Shown: positions 35,924-44,793 of the stretch, piece by piece
How the letters are laid out: each line of letters starts with the position of its first letter
Numbering within the stretch: the first letter of the stretch is position 1
Origin: Pseudomonas sp. SID14000
GTDB taxonomy: Bacteria > Pseudomonadota > Gammaproteobacteria > Pseudomonadales > Pseudomonadaceae
DNA: 64,000 bases
Assembly: GCF_002165135.1 (NCBI RefSeq)
Contig: NZ_NFZQ01000004.1
Location: 310,001-374,000 of the forward strand
Direction of reading: 5' to 3'
Translations under genes and position numbers: made by a program
Notes under the pieces: generated by a model
Told to the model about the DNA's origin: nothing
Seen by the model: the letters and a program-made list of their open reading frames with translations, nothing else
The model's database searches: none

Positions 35924-37410
35924 GCCCTACCTCGCTTACCCAGAACGACCCGGCGCGGCGCCAGGGCCGACCGTGCCTGGGCGGGCAGGTGCGCCGCCGC
36001 GTCGAGCCGGGGCGGCCGTGGTACTTGGTCGTCGAGGAAGGCCGGAGTGGCCAGGCTATCGATACCGGCAAGCACCTCCTGGCTGATGAACAGCTCTTTC
36101 CACGACAACTGGAAGATATGGTCAAGCGCTTGCTCGACGCCTTCGGAGCGGCAGGCGAACAGGAACAGAAACAACATGTCGCCTACCACGCAGGCGATGT
36201 CGCCGTCGCGGCGGAACACCGTGCGCGAGCAGGCTTGCAACGGGGTCAGGCCAGGGGCCGGACGCAACACCAGCAACTGGTGAACGATTTCGCCGTTGCG
36301 CACCCCGTGCCACATGGTCTGCACGGCTTCGGCGAACGCGCGCGGCGCCACCAGCCCGCAAATGGCCAACGGCCGAAGGCGTGCGAGCAAGGCATCGAAA
36401 TCACTTGGCAGGTGCCGGCGCCAGAGGTAACCCTGGATGCTCTCGACCATGGTCAGGAAGCGCGACAGGCTGGCGCCGAACGGTACGATCTGGCTGGCCC
36501 CGCAGGCCAGCAGCAGTTGTTCATCCTGGTAGCGCAGGGTTGGCGCCATCTCGCGCACCACCAGCTTCAGAGCACTGCCACGTAACTGGCGCAAGCGGTG
36601 CAACTGGCGCGCCAGACTATCCAGGCGCTGCCCACCGTCCATGGCAAAGATGACCGTGGCGGAAACCGCCCGGCCGGCTTTGGCACCCAGTTCCTCGAGC
36701 CCGTCGCAGACCTGCCAGTGCTCGGAGAAGGCTGGCGCACCTTCCAGCACCTGGCGCTGGGCCAGGCACAAAAGCTCGTCGCCACCGGTATCGGTGTGTG
36801 CCTGCGGCGCCCCGGCAGCGGCAAAGCCGGCGTCAAGCCGCGCCAGTTCCACATCGCGCGTGCCGGTTTTGCCGAGTGGGTTGCTCCAGAAATGCTGCAG
36901 GTAGCGCACCCCGCCTTTGCCGCGATACACCTGGGCCAGCCCATCGACGGCCTGGTTGAATGCGCGCAGGCGGTCTACCAGGCCGGCGCTCTGGCCACTG
37001 CTGATGACCAGCAATAACGCGGCTTCGGCCAACAACACCGGGCGCAGCGTATCGCACCAGCGTTCGACGTTGCCGCTACCCCAAACGTCGGCAGGCACCA
37101 ACAACACCAGCACACGCCCGGCGGCATCGATACGCGGCAGGTCATCGGCCAGGCGCAGGGCGGCTTGCGGGTTGGCTTCGTACAGCGCCAGTCCGGCGGG
37201 GCCCTGCGCAGCATCGAGCGCACCCAACACGTCACCCATCGCTTGCGCATCGGCGATCAGGGCTGCCCGAACGTGCTCGGGCAACCCTCCGACCACCTGG
37301 CGGCATAGCAAGGTGGCATCTTCTGTGCTGTCACAGGCCAACCAATACAGTCCTTGTACATGAAGCTGGCTGCTTTCGGCGCCTAAGCCGGAAATAGCCA
37401 ACCACGGCAT
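35920..37410 (-). CDS. bcsE: c-di-GMP-binding cellulose biosynthesis protein BcsE
   Basis: The 496-residue protein shows the BcsE pattern: N-terminal LYWLACDSTEDA, the central EGAPAFSEHWQVCD, SALKLVVREMAPTLRYQDEQLLLACGA, SLSRFLTMVESIQG, and the C-terminal degenerate GGDEF part with RxGD (RRDGD, near CSRTVF) that binds c-di-GMP. It couples c-di-GMP to synthase assembly. The ATG at 37410 matches the E. coli N-terminus; the frame continues to an ATG at 37494, but those 28 codons are AT-rich, lack conservation-like features and cover a FleQ-like box, so the shorter form is preferred. First gene of the bcs run. Confidence 0.88.
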   Translation of the reverse strand: MPWLAISGLGAESSQLHVQGLYWLACDSTEDATLLCRQVVGGLPEHVRAALIADAQAMGDVLGALDAAQGPAGLALYEANPQAALRLADDLPRIDAAGRVLVLLVPADVWGSGNVERWCDTLRPVLLAEAALLLVISSGQSAGLVDRLRAFNQAVDGLAQVYRGKGGVRYLQHFWSNPLGKTGTRDVELARLDAGFAAAGAPQAHTDTGGDELLCLAQRQVLEGAPAFSEHWQVCDGLEELGAKAGRAVSATVIFAMDGGQRLDSLARQLHRLRQLRGSALKLVVREMAPTLRYQDEQLLLACGASQIVPFGASLSRFLTMVESIQGYLWRRHLPSDFDALLARLRPLAICGLVAPRAFAEAVQTMWHGVRNGEIVHQLLVLRPAPGLTPLQACSRTVFRRDGDIACVVGDMLFLFLFACRSEGVEQALDHIFQLSWKELFISQEVLAGIDSLATPAFLDDQVPRPPRLDAAAHLPAQARSALAPRRVVLGKRGRA

Positions 37411-37758
37411 TCCATTTGTCAAAACACTGACTCTGCAAAGTAAATTGAAATGGCTTGAAAGGTAAGTGTGGCTCATCCACAGCTGACGCTTCATGACTTA
37501 CGTCAAAAAAACGACAAATTCATGAGCCGACATCAAAACACGTCAATTATACAGCGCTCAGGCAAAATGAAATCAAGCCGAAATGTAATAAATTGCAAAG
37601 CTTTGTTAACAACAGGCGTAGGGTCAGTGTCAGTCAGTTAAGGTTTGCCGGCTTGACTGAGGCTGCTTTGCAGCCCCCGCCCGGCTTGTCGGCAGACGAA
37701 TACCTCGCTGTGCGTTATGGCTACCGGTCAAGCAAGAACTGATGCTTCGGAGACAAGC
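37411..37758. promoter_or_regulatory. Divergent AT-rich promoter region of bcsE and the ABC exporter, FleQ-like boxes
   Basis: A 348-bp region with much lower GC than its surroundings. GTCAAAACACTGAC (37418-37431) matches the FleQ consensus GTCAATAAATTGAC at 11 of 14 positions; GTCAAAAAAACGAC (37502-37515) and the half site GTCAAT (37542-37547) are weaker. A TTGACG -35-like hexamer occurs on the minus strand near 37546-37541. FleQ control of bcs genes is known in P. putida; the boxes here are my pattern match. Confidence 0.5.
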
Positions 37759-39612
37759 ATGCTTCGTATCTTTGAGCGCTGGCTCGATCCTTTCCCACCC
37801 GACGAGGTGCCGCCGCCGCCGGTGGGCCTGTTGCGCTTCATGTGGGCCTGTACCCGCGGCGCCCGAGGCTACATCCTGGCGTTGGCATTGCTCAGTGCCG
37901 GGGTATCGATCTATGAAGCCTGGCTGTTTGCCTTCCTCGGCCAGGTGGTCGACCTGCTCTCGGCCTGGCAGGCCGGCGGCACCGTTGGCCCCGAAGAAAC
38001 CCGTGTGCTGTGGGGCATCGGCATCGTCCTGCTGGTAAGCATCGGGCTGGTGGCGCTGCGTACCATGGTTCAGCACCAGGTACTGGCGATCAACTTGCCG
38101 CTGCGACTGCGTTGGGACTTTCACCGGCTGATGCTGCGCCAGAGCTTGTCGTTCTTCTCTGACGAGTTTTCCGGCCGGGTCACCACCAAGGTAATGCAGA
38201 CGGCGCTGGCAGTGCGCGATGTGCTGTTTACCATCATCGAAATCCTGCCCGGGATCGGCGTGTACTTCATCGCGATCATTGCCCTGGCCGGGGGCTTTGC
38301 CCTGCAACTGATGCTGCCATTCATTGCCTGGGTCGTACTGTTCGGCTTGGCCATGCTGTATTTCGTACCACGCCTGGGCAAGGTCGGCCAGGAGCAGGCC
38401 AATGCCCGATCGTCGATGACGGGACGGGTTTCCGACGCCTACACCAACATCACCACGGTGAAACTGTTCTCGCACGCCAATCGCGAAGCGCACTTCGCGC
38501 GCGCAGCCATGGAGGACTTCAAACAGACCGGCTTTCGCCAGATGCGTCTGGTCAGTCAGTTCGAAATCGTCAACCAGGCGCTGGTGGTGGGCTTGATCAT
38601 TGCTGCCGGCGGCTATGCGCTATGGCTGTTGCACCAAGGCCAGGTCGGCGCCGGAGCGGTGGCGGCGATTACCGCCATGGCCTTGCGTATCAACGGCATG
38701 TCGCACTGGATCATGTGGGAGATAACCTCCCTGTTCGAGAACATCGGTACCGTGCAGGACGGCATGGCCACCCTCACCCGCGGCCCCAAGGTAAAGGATG
38801 CGCCGGATGCTGCCGAGTTGGTAACCACGGGGGGCGCGGTGAGTTTCGACAAGGTCAGCTTCAACTACAACGGCGAGCGCCAGGTGCTCGACAACCTGAG
38901 CCTGCACATCCGCCCGGGTGAGAAAGTCGGGTTGGTGGGCCGCTCCGGCGCTGGCAAGTCCACTTTGATCAACCTGCTGCTGCGCTTCTACGACGTGGAC
39001 AGCGGGGAAATCCGCATCGACGGGCAGAACGTGGCCGAGGTCACCCAGGACAGCCTGCGCGCCGCCATCGGCATGGTCACCCAGGACACCTCGCTGCTGC
39101 ACCGTTCGATTCGCGATAACATCGCCTATGGCCGCCCCGATGCGACCGAGGCGCAGATCCGTGCCGCTGCGGCCAATGCCCAGGCCGATGGTTTCATCAG
39201 CCAGCTCAGCGACCGCCAGGGCAACAGCGGTTACGACACGCTGGTGGGAGAGCGTGGCATCAAGCTGTCTGGTGGCCAGCGCCAGCGCATCGCCATTGCC
39301 CGGGTGATGCTGAAGAACGCGCCGATCCTGCTGCTGGACGAAGCCACCAGTGCGCTGGACTCGGAAGTGGAAGTGGCCATTCAGGAGAGCCTGGATGAAA
39401 TGATGCAGGGCAAGACCGTCATCGCCATCGCCCATCGGTTGTCGACGATTGCTGCCATGGACCGGCTGATCGTGATGGATGAAGGGCACATCATCGAGCA
39501 AGGCACCCATGCGGAACTGCTGGCAAGGAATGGTACTTATGCGCGGTTGTGGCAGCACCAGAGCGGCGGGTTCCTGGGTGAAGACCAGGGCGTGGCCGAG
39601 GCGACGGAGTAG
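37759..39612 (+). CDS. ABC transporter, fused permease and ATPase (exporter type)
   Basis: The 617-residue half-transporter has an N-terminal six-helix ABC1 membrane domain (about 30-330) and a C-terminal ATPase with Walker A VGRSGAGKSTLI, signature LSGGQRQRIA and Walker B ILLLDEATSALDSE, then an H-loop IAIAHRLST. It would act as a homodimer exporting a lipid, peptide or drug. CGGAG lies 9 nt before the ATG at 37759. It diverges from the bcs genes and no partner membrane-fusion protein is adjacent, so it is more likely an MsbA-like multidrug/lipid exporter than a type I secretion ATPase. Confidence 0.85.
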   Translation: MLRIFERWLDPFPPDEVPPPPVGLLRFMWACTRGARGYILALALLSAGVSIYEAWLFAFLGQVVDLLSAWQAGGTVGPEETRVLWGIGIVLLVSIGLVALRTMVQHQVLAINLPLRLRWDFHRLMLRQSLSFFSDEFSGRVTTKVMQTALAVRDVLFTIIEILPGIGVYFIAIIALAGGFALQLMLPFIAWVVLFGLAMLYFVPRLGKVGQEQANARSSMTGRVSDAYTNITTVKLFSHANREAHFARAAMEDFKQTGFRQMRLVSQFEIVNQALVVGLIIAAGGYALWLLHQGQVGAGAVAAITAMALRINGMSHWIMWEITSLFENIGTVQDGMATLTRGPKVKDAPDAAELVTTGGAVSFDKVSFNYNGERQVLDNLSLHIRPGEKVGLVGRSGAGKSTLINLLLRFYDVDSGEIRIDGQNVAEVTQDSLRAAIGMVTQDTSLLHRSIRDNIAYGRPDATEAQIRAAAANAQADGFISQLSDRQGNSGYDTLVGERGIKLSGGQRQRIAIARVMLKNAPILLLDEATSALDSEVEVAIQESLDEMMQGKTVIAIAHRLSTIAAMDRLIVMDEGHIIEQGTHAELLARNGTYARLWQHQSGGFLGEDQGVAEATE

Positions 39613-39638
39613 GCCTGTATGGAAGCGGGCCCGGCGAA

Positions 39639-39655
39639 CACCGGCAAAGCCGGTG
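39639..39655. terminator. REP-like stem-loop after the ABC exporter
   Basis: CACCGGC-AAA-GCCGGTG, 26 bp after the stop, is preceded by GCGGGCCCGGCGAA, a degenerate REP core. It may terminate the exporter transcript. Confidence 0.45.
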
Positions 39656-39800
39656 CCGTGCACCGCGTTGCCTGCTTCGTCGACATCCATCAGTTTTCCA
39701 TCGCGACGATGGACTGAGCTCAATGTCGTGCTCAACCAGCCGACACCAGAAGATGGCACAATGCCTTGATTCAGCCTCTGTCATTCACAAGGGACTATCA

Positions 39801-40901
39801 ATGGCACTCTTCCTACAAAAGCCCGTTTTCTGGAACCCTCGACACTATCAGCAACCTGCGGGACATCATGCCACCAGCGGTTACCCCAAAGCGACAGGCT
39901 ATGGGCATGAAGAATGGAACAACGCCTCCCGCATGCTGCTGGAAGAAGGTGGACGGCGCTATCGTGTATTTCATACCGAAGGCGTAGGGACTGCCCCGGT
40001 TCAAGAAAACGTCGGCCAGACCTTCATTTTCATGACCGCATCTCATGACGGCATCCAACAGCTTGTGGGTATTGCGGGCAGTGCGATGGGCCTGATGGGG
40101 GATGCATTCCGCAAAGAGCGCGAGCGCATCGTGCGTAAGTTGTCACTTCGGCAACTGTGGAAAGATGCCTGGCAGATTCCAAACGTTCAGACCCGCTACG
40201 AGCAAGACCGTGAGGCCTTCCTTGAGCACTGGGATACAGACCTTCACTGGATACCGAACTGGCTGTGCCCGGAAGAGCTTTTCTGGTGGCTCGACAACCC
40301 GGTAACACTCAACGCTCAGCAGATAACCGGCAAAGAACGACTGCTCAACATGTTCGGAAGCTACACCCAACTCGACTTGGCGACTGTAGGTAAGTTGATG
40401 CAGAGTATTCCGCAATCACAGCGGACCGAACAGTGGACACGCATACACGATGCCATTCAATGTGCACCGGAGGAATCGTTACCATCAGGTGAAACACCTG
40501 AGGTGCATGCGCACGCCACTACTGCCCTTGCAACCATCAATGCACGCCGTGGCCAGGGCCGCTTCCGCCTGGACCTGCTGCAAAAGTGGAACGGTGCCTG
40601 CGCAGTTTCTGGGCTCGACTGCTTGAGCGTACTCAGGGCATCGCATATCAAACCTTGGGCAGACTCTAACGCCGTTGAACGGCTTGACAGCCACAATGGC
40701 CTTCTTCTGTCAGCAAATCTGGATGCGCTGTTCGACAAAGGCCTGATCAGCTTCGAGGATAGCGGTCAGATGCTCATCAGCCCACAGCTCAGCGCCGCAC
40801 ACCTCAGTGTCCTGGGCCTACCCAAGCCTTTGCGCTTGGTGCATCCAGAGGCTACCCCCTACCTTGACCACCATCGAAGATTCGTCTTCCGCAGCGCATG
40901 A
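39801..40901 (+). CDS. HNH nuclease domain protein
   Basis: The 366-residue protein has an uncharacterised N-terminal half (ALFLQKPVFWNPRHYQQPAG ... QTFIFMTASHDGIQQLVG) and a C-terminal HNH_2-type nuclease domain (about 250-320) with LLQKWNGACAVSGLDCLSVLRASHIKPW followed by HNGLLLSANLDALFDKGLISF, carrying the HNH histidines and asparagine. Such proteins occur as stand-alone putative restriction or defence nucleases. AAGGGA lies 7 nt before the ATG at 39801. No methyltransferase partner is adjacent. Flanked by repeat-rich non-coding DNA, which suggests an insertion site. Confidence 0.75.
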   Translation: MALFLQKPVFWNPRHYQQPAGHHATSGYPKATGYGHEEWNNASRMLLEEGGRRYRVFHTEGVGTAPVQENVGQTFIFMTASHDGIQQLVGIAGSAMGLMGDAFRKERERIVRKLSLRQLWKDAWQIPNVQTRYEQDREAFLEHWDTDLHWIPNWLCPEELFWWLDNPVTLNAQQITGKERLLNMFGSYTQLDLATVGKLMQSIPQSQRTEQWTRIHDAIQCAPEESLPSGETPEVHAHATTALATINARRGQGRFRLDLLQKWNGACAVSGLDCLSVLRASHIKPWADSNAVERLDSHNGLLLSANLDALFDKGLISFEDSGQMLISPQLSAAHLSVLGLPKPLRLVHPEATPYLDHHRRFVFRSA

Positions 40902-41319
40902 TGATGCGAATAACCTGGGGGCTCCGCCATAGATCCTAGTCCTCAACCAAACACATGCGAATACCGGCGCAGCACCGGGTTGAACGGGTTGATCCGCTCG
41001 CCAATCGCCGCAGCCTCGCGCTTGAGCAGTGCCACCACGGTCGGAGCCGGTCCCATACACCGTTTTGGACGCTTCGCGGCGGTTCGACACGCCCGTTTCT
41101 CATAGAACAACACATAACTCATTGAGTTGGCAGGGACCTTGTGGGAGCGGGCGTGCCCGCGAACACCGGCGCAGCCGGTGCCAGGCACTGTGTTGGATTC
41201 TTCGCGGCTAAAGCCGCTCCCACAGGGTACGCGGGCCGCTTGCGAATTCAGTGCTCTACGCGACAGCGCAGCCCAAAGGACTGGGCGATCTCCCACAGGA
41301 ACTCCCGAACCGTACCGCC
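40902..41319. other. Repeat-rich intergenic region, possible gene remnant
   Basis: 418 bp without a credible intact gene. The right two-thirds is the REP pair and dispersed element at 41141-41285. On the minus strand, 40943-41060 reads as a plausible protein C-terminus (LKREAAAIGERINPFNPVLRRY), which may be the 3' remnant of a lost gene. Confidence 0.4.
41141..41285. repeat. REP pair joined to dispersed element copy C
   Basis: GTGGGAGCGGGCGTGCCCGC starts at 41141, an inverted unit TTCGCGGCTAAAGCCGCTCC ends at 41220, and the 73-bp element 41213-41285 (with CTCTACGCGACAGCGCAGCC) follows, matching 23606-23678 on the other strand. Confidence 0.75.
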
Positions 41320-42090
41320 TCAATCCAGCACCGGCCGCAACAGCGCCTGCGCCTCATACAGGGTCGGCAAATACCGCAAGCGTATTTCATCCACACTCAA
41401 CCGCGAAGCATGGGTGGTGATGGTCAACGTCGCTTTCAGCCGGCCGGCCCGATCCAGCAGTGGCACACCCAATACACGCATGCCGATTTCATACTCCTGA
41501 TCCACGATACAGAACCCCTGCCCCTTCACGCGCAGCAACTCCGCCTCCAGCTGCACCCGGTCCGTCTGTGTATAAGGCGTCAGCCCCCGCAGCGGGTTAC
41601 GCGCAAAGTACTCATCTCGCTCCCCCTCATCCAGCCAGGCCAGCCAGACGCGCCCGCCAGCGGTGCAATACATCGGCACCCGCGAACCCGGCCTGATCGA
41701 CAACGAGGCCACATGACTGTAGCGGCTGCGCACCAGGTGGATAATCTCATCACCATCTCGGGTACCCACCGATACATGCTCCTGGGTCTGCCGCGCCACT
41801 TGCTCGACAATCGGCCGTAGCATGCGCGGCAGCTGCGCCGAGTCCACATACGCCTGACCGAGGCGCAAGGCCTTGGGCGTCAGCCAGTACTCGCGGCTGT
41901 CAGTTTCGGCAAAGCCTTCGTGCACCAAGGTCAAAAGAAACCGCCGCGCGGCACTGGGGCTAAGGCCGGACAACCTGGCTGCCTGGGGCACGCTCAGGCG
42001 CGGCTGATCGGCGCTGAACTGCTGCATCAGCGCAAGGCCCTTCTGCAAGCCAGCGATCAGGTCACGGGGGTGGATAGCGGGGTTGCTCAT
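41320..42090 (-). CDS. IclR-family transcriptional regulator (PcaR/PobR-like)
   Basis: The 256-residue protein has the IclR helix-turn-helix (LIAGLQKGLALMQQFSADQPRLSVPQAARLSGLSPSAARRFLLTLVHEGFAE, about 10-65) and the effector domain with SIRPGSRVPMYCTAGGRVWLAWL and GMRVLGVPLLDRAG. The 'RFLLTL' variant is typical of PcaR/PobR/CatR regulators of aromatic-acid catabolism. It diverges from the AroE-like operon with a 20-bp inverted repeat in between, its probable operator. The start at 42090 has GCGAG upstream; an upstream TTG is unlikely. Confidence 0.88.
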   Translation of the reverse strand: MSNPAIHPRDLIAGLQKGLALMQQFSADQPRLSVPQAARLSGLSPSAARRFLLTLVHEGFAETDSREYWLTPKALRLGQAYVDSAQLPRMLRPIVEQVARQTQEHVSVGTRDGDEIIHLVRSRYSHVASLSIRPGSRVPMYCTAGGRVWLAWLDEGERDEYFARNPLRGLTPYTQTDRVQLEAELLRVKGQGFCIVDQEYEIGMRVLGVPLLDRAGRLKATLTITTHASRLSVDEIRLRYLPTLYEAQALLRPVLD

Positions 42091-42121
42091 CAATTCGACT
42101 CGCAAGAAGGGGTGAAAACAG

Positions 42122-42141
42122 CCGGTTAACGCGATAACCGG
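42122..42141. promoter_or_regulatory. Inverted repeat in the IclR/AroE-like intergenic region, candidate operator
   Basis: CCGGTTA-ACGCGA-TAACCGG is a perfect 7-bp inverted repeat with a 6-bp spacer; further GCGC/GATTAGCGC dyads follow to about 42162. Position suits an IclR-type operator acting on both genes. Confidence 0.55.
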
Positions 42142-42245
42142 ATCGATAGCGCGATTAGCGCACTAAAGACCCGATCAGCGCATTGTTGCCAACACTCCCT
42201 TGCCTCACCCTTGCCCTCCATAACAACGCCAATAAGGAGGTCAGC

Positions 42246-43055
42246 ATGATTCGTGGTTCTACTGAACTGGTCGCCATCGTCGGTTCGCCCATTGCCCAGG
42301 TGAAGTCCCCCGAAAACTTCAATACCTGGTTCGCCAACAACAACTGCAACCTCGCCATGCTGCCCATCGACCTGCAGGAAGCCGCGCTGGATACCTTTAC
42401 CGACACACTGCGCGGCTGGCAGAACCTGCGCGGTTGCGTGGTCACCGTGCCGTACAAGCAGGCCCTGGCCAACCGCCTGGACGGCCTGAGCGAACGCGCA
42501 GCCGCCCTCGGCTCGGTCAATGTCATTCGCCGTGAGCGTGACGGTCGCCTGCTGGGCGACAACGTGGACGGCGCCGGCTTCCTCGGTGCAGCGCGCAAAC
42601 ATGGCTTCGATCCGACGGGCAAGCGCGCGTTGGTGGTCGGTTGTGGTGGGGTCGGCAGTGCCATCGCCTATGCACTGGGCGAGGCCGGCATCGCCAGCGT
42701 CACCCTCAGCGACCCCAGCACGGCGCGCATCGGCGCTGTATGCGAACTGCTCGGCAATGCCTTCCCCGCGGTCGAAATCGTCACCCGGGTCGACGGCTTG
42801 GAAGGCTTCGATCTGCTGGTCAACGCCTCCCCGGTCGGCATGGGTAGCAGCGCGGAGTTGCCGCTGCCTGCCGCCCTGCTCGCCACCTTGCAACCCGAAA
42901 CGCTGGTCGCCGACGTGGTCACCTCGCCCGAGATCACCCCGCTGCTGAACCGGGCACGCCAGGTTGGCTGCGCGGTACAGACCGGCCCGGAAATGGCCTT
43001 CGCCCAACTCGGCCATCTGGGCGCCTTCATGGGCGTCACGCCGCTGGAGATCTGA
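42246..43055 (+). CDS. AroE-like shikimate dehydrogenase family protein
   Basis: The 269-residue protein has the shikimate-dehydrogenase layout: N-terminal substrate domain with VVTVPYKQ (catalytic K71) and DNVDG (D108), then a Rossmann domain with GCGGVGSAIAYAL. Two departures: the substrate-carboxylate motif normally SxS in HSKSP reads V-K-S here (19-21), and the NADP motif NRTxxR is SDPSTAR, with an acidic residue that usually disfavours NADP. Therefore it is probably a paralogue for a shikimate/quinate-like compound with NAD, not the biosynthetic AroE. AAGGAGG lies upstream of the ATG. First gene of an operon with two flavoproteins and a NIPSNAP protein. Confidence 0.85.
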   Translation: MIRGSTELVAIVGSPIAQVKSPENFNTWFANNNCNLAMLPIDLQEAALDTFTDTLRGWQNLRGCVVTVPYKQALANRLDGLSERAAALGSVNVIRRERDGRLLGDNVDGAGFLGAARKHGFDPTGKRALVVGCGGVGSAIAYALGEAGIASVTLSDPSTARIGAVCELLGNAFPAVEIVTRVDGLEGFDLLVNASPVGMGSSAELPLPAALLATLQPETLVADVVTSPEITPLLNRARQVGCAVQTGPEMAFAQLGHLGAFMGVTPLEI

Positions 43056-43059
43056 AGCC

Positions 43060-44793
43060 ATGCCGACGCTTGAACTCGCGCAACACAACTTTGACCTGGT
43101 CGTGCTGGGCAGTGGCGCCGCTGGCTTTGCCACTGCCGCCACGGCCGCCCGCCGTGGGCTGAAAGTGCTGGTGGTGGAAAAGGCCGAGCACTTTGGCGGC
43201 ACCTCGGCGATTTCCGGCGGGGCGGTGTGGCTCTATGGTACCGATCAAGCCCGCGCCGCTGGTGTCAAGGACTCCCCCGAGGCCATCCGCACCTACCTCA
43301 AGCAGGTCATCGGCGATGGCTACGACCCCGCCTTGATCGACGCCTTCATCGAGCATGGCCACCAGGCGCTGCGCTGGCTGGAGCAGAACACCGAACTGCG
43401 CTACGCCCTGCGCCCGTACTCGCCGGACTACTACCCGGACGCACCTGGTGCCACCCAGTTTGGCCGGGCGCTGGAGATGGTCGAGTACGACGGCAAGCAG
43501 CTCGGCCCGCACTTCAATGACCTACAGATGCCGCCGCCTGGCATGCTGTTGTTCGGCGGCATGATGGTCAACCGCGTGGATATCCAGCATTTTCTCAGTA
43601 TTCGCCGCTCGCCCAGGTCGCTGTGGCATTGCCTCAAGCTGATGGCGCGTTACGCGCGGGACCGCTTGCACCACCCGCGCGGCACGCGGCTTACCACTGG
43701 CAACGCCTTGATCGCCCGCCTGGCCAGCAGCGCCTTCGCCCATGGCACGCAGCTGTGGTTGCGCAGCGAAGCCGTGGAGCTGATCGTCGAACGCGGCGTG
43801 GTCGCCGGCGTGGTAGTGCAACGCGAAGGGCGCCGTGAACGGGTGCTGGCCCGTGGCGGAGTGGTGTGCGCCATGGGCGGGTTCGCTGCAGGCGCGCTCG
43901 CCGACAGCTACCGGCCGGTCCGGCAAGCGCCGCACCTGACCATGTCACCGCCCACCAATGACGGTGCTGCCCTGCGCCTTGGCCAAGCCGTGGCCGCAGC
44001 CCAGGGTGAGGGCCTGGTGGCCAACTTCTTCTGGGCGCCGGTTTCCGAACTGCGCCATGCCAGTGGCGAGCATGAGCGCTTTCCGCACCTGGTCACCGAC
44101 CGCGCCAAACCGGGCGTGATCGCGGTAAACCCGGACGGGCGACGCTTCGTCAATGAGTCCGACTCCTACCACCACTTCGTGCAAACCATGTTCGCCAACG
44201 GCATTGCCAGCTGCTGGCTGGTCTGCGATGCCGAGGCGATGAACCGCTACGGCCTGGGCCTGGCACGGCCAAAGCCGGTGGACAACCAGGCATTGATCGA
44301 CGCTGGCTACCTGCACCGCGCCACAACAGCGCAGGCCCTGGCCCAGGCCATCGGCGTCGACCCACAAGTGTTCATGCAGACCCTGGAGCAGTTCAACACC
44401 GACGCCCGTAACGGCATCGACCGCGCGTTCGGCAAAGGCGGCAACAGCTACAACCGCTACATGGGCGACCCGCAACACACACCGAACCCGTGCCTGGCGC
44501 CGCTGACCCGCGGACCGTTCTACGCCATCCGCCTCCACACTGGCGACCTCGGCTCGGCTTGCGGGCTGGTAACCAATGCCGATGCCAATGTGCTGAACCG
44601 CAATGGTCACCCCATTACCGGGCTGTATGCAGTCGGCAACGACATGAACTCACTGATGAAAGGCACCTACCCCGGCCCCGGTATCACCCTGGGCCCTGCC
44701 CTCACCTTCGGCTGGCTTGCTGCCAACCACATCGTCGCGCGCCTGCAGGCGCCGACCACCCACAGGGAGACCCCAGCATGTACTACGAACTGA
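43060..44793 (+). CDS. FAD-dependent dehydrogenase, 3-ketosteroid-delta1-dehydrogenase/fumarate-reductase-like, copy 1
   Basis: The 577-residue flavoprotein has a Rossmann start VVLGSGAAGFATAATAA, the motif GGTSAISGGAVWLYG, and the C-terminal FAD motif GLYAVGNDMNSLMKGTYPGPGITLGPALTFGW. This group desaturates C-C bonds next to a carbonyl or reduces enoates. It starts 4 bp after the AroE-like stop and overlaps the NIPSNAP gene by 16 bp, so the three are one operon. A second paralogue follows. The substrate is unknown; steroid genes are absent nearby. Confidence 0.85.
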   Translation: MPTLELAQHNFDLVVLGSGAAGFATAATAARRGLKVLVVEKAEHFGGTSAISGGAVWLYGTDQARAAGVKDSPEAIRTYLKQVIGDGYDPALIDAFIEHGHQALRWLEQNTELRYALRPYSPDYYPDAPGATQFGRALEMVEYDGKQLGPHFNDLQMPPPGMLLFGGMMVNRVDIQHFLSIRRSPRSLWHCLKLMARYARDRLHHPRGTRLTTGNALIARLASSAFAHGTQLWLRSEAVELIVERGVVAGVVVQREGRRERVLARGGVVCAMGGFAAGALADSYRPVRQAPHLTMSPPTNDGAALRLGQAVAAAQGEGLVANFFWAPVSELRHASGEHERFPHLVTDRAKPGVIAVNPDGRRFVNESDSYHHFVQTMFANGIASCWLVCDAEAMNRYGLGLARPKPVDNQALIDAGYLHRATTAQALAQAIGVDPQVFMQTLEQFNTDARNGIDRAFGKGGNSYNRYMGDPQHTPNPCLAPLTRGPFYAIRLHTGDLGSACGLVTNADANVLNRNGHPITGLYAVGNDMNSLMKGTYPGPGITLGPALTFGWLAANHIVARLQAPTTHRETPACTTN

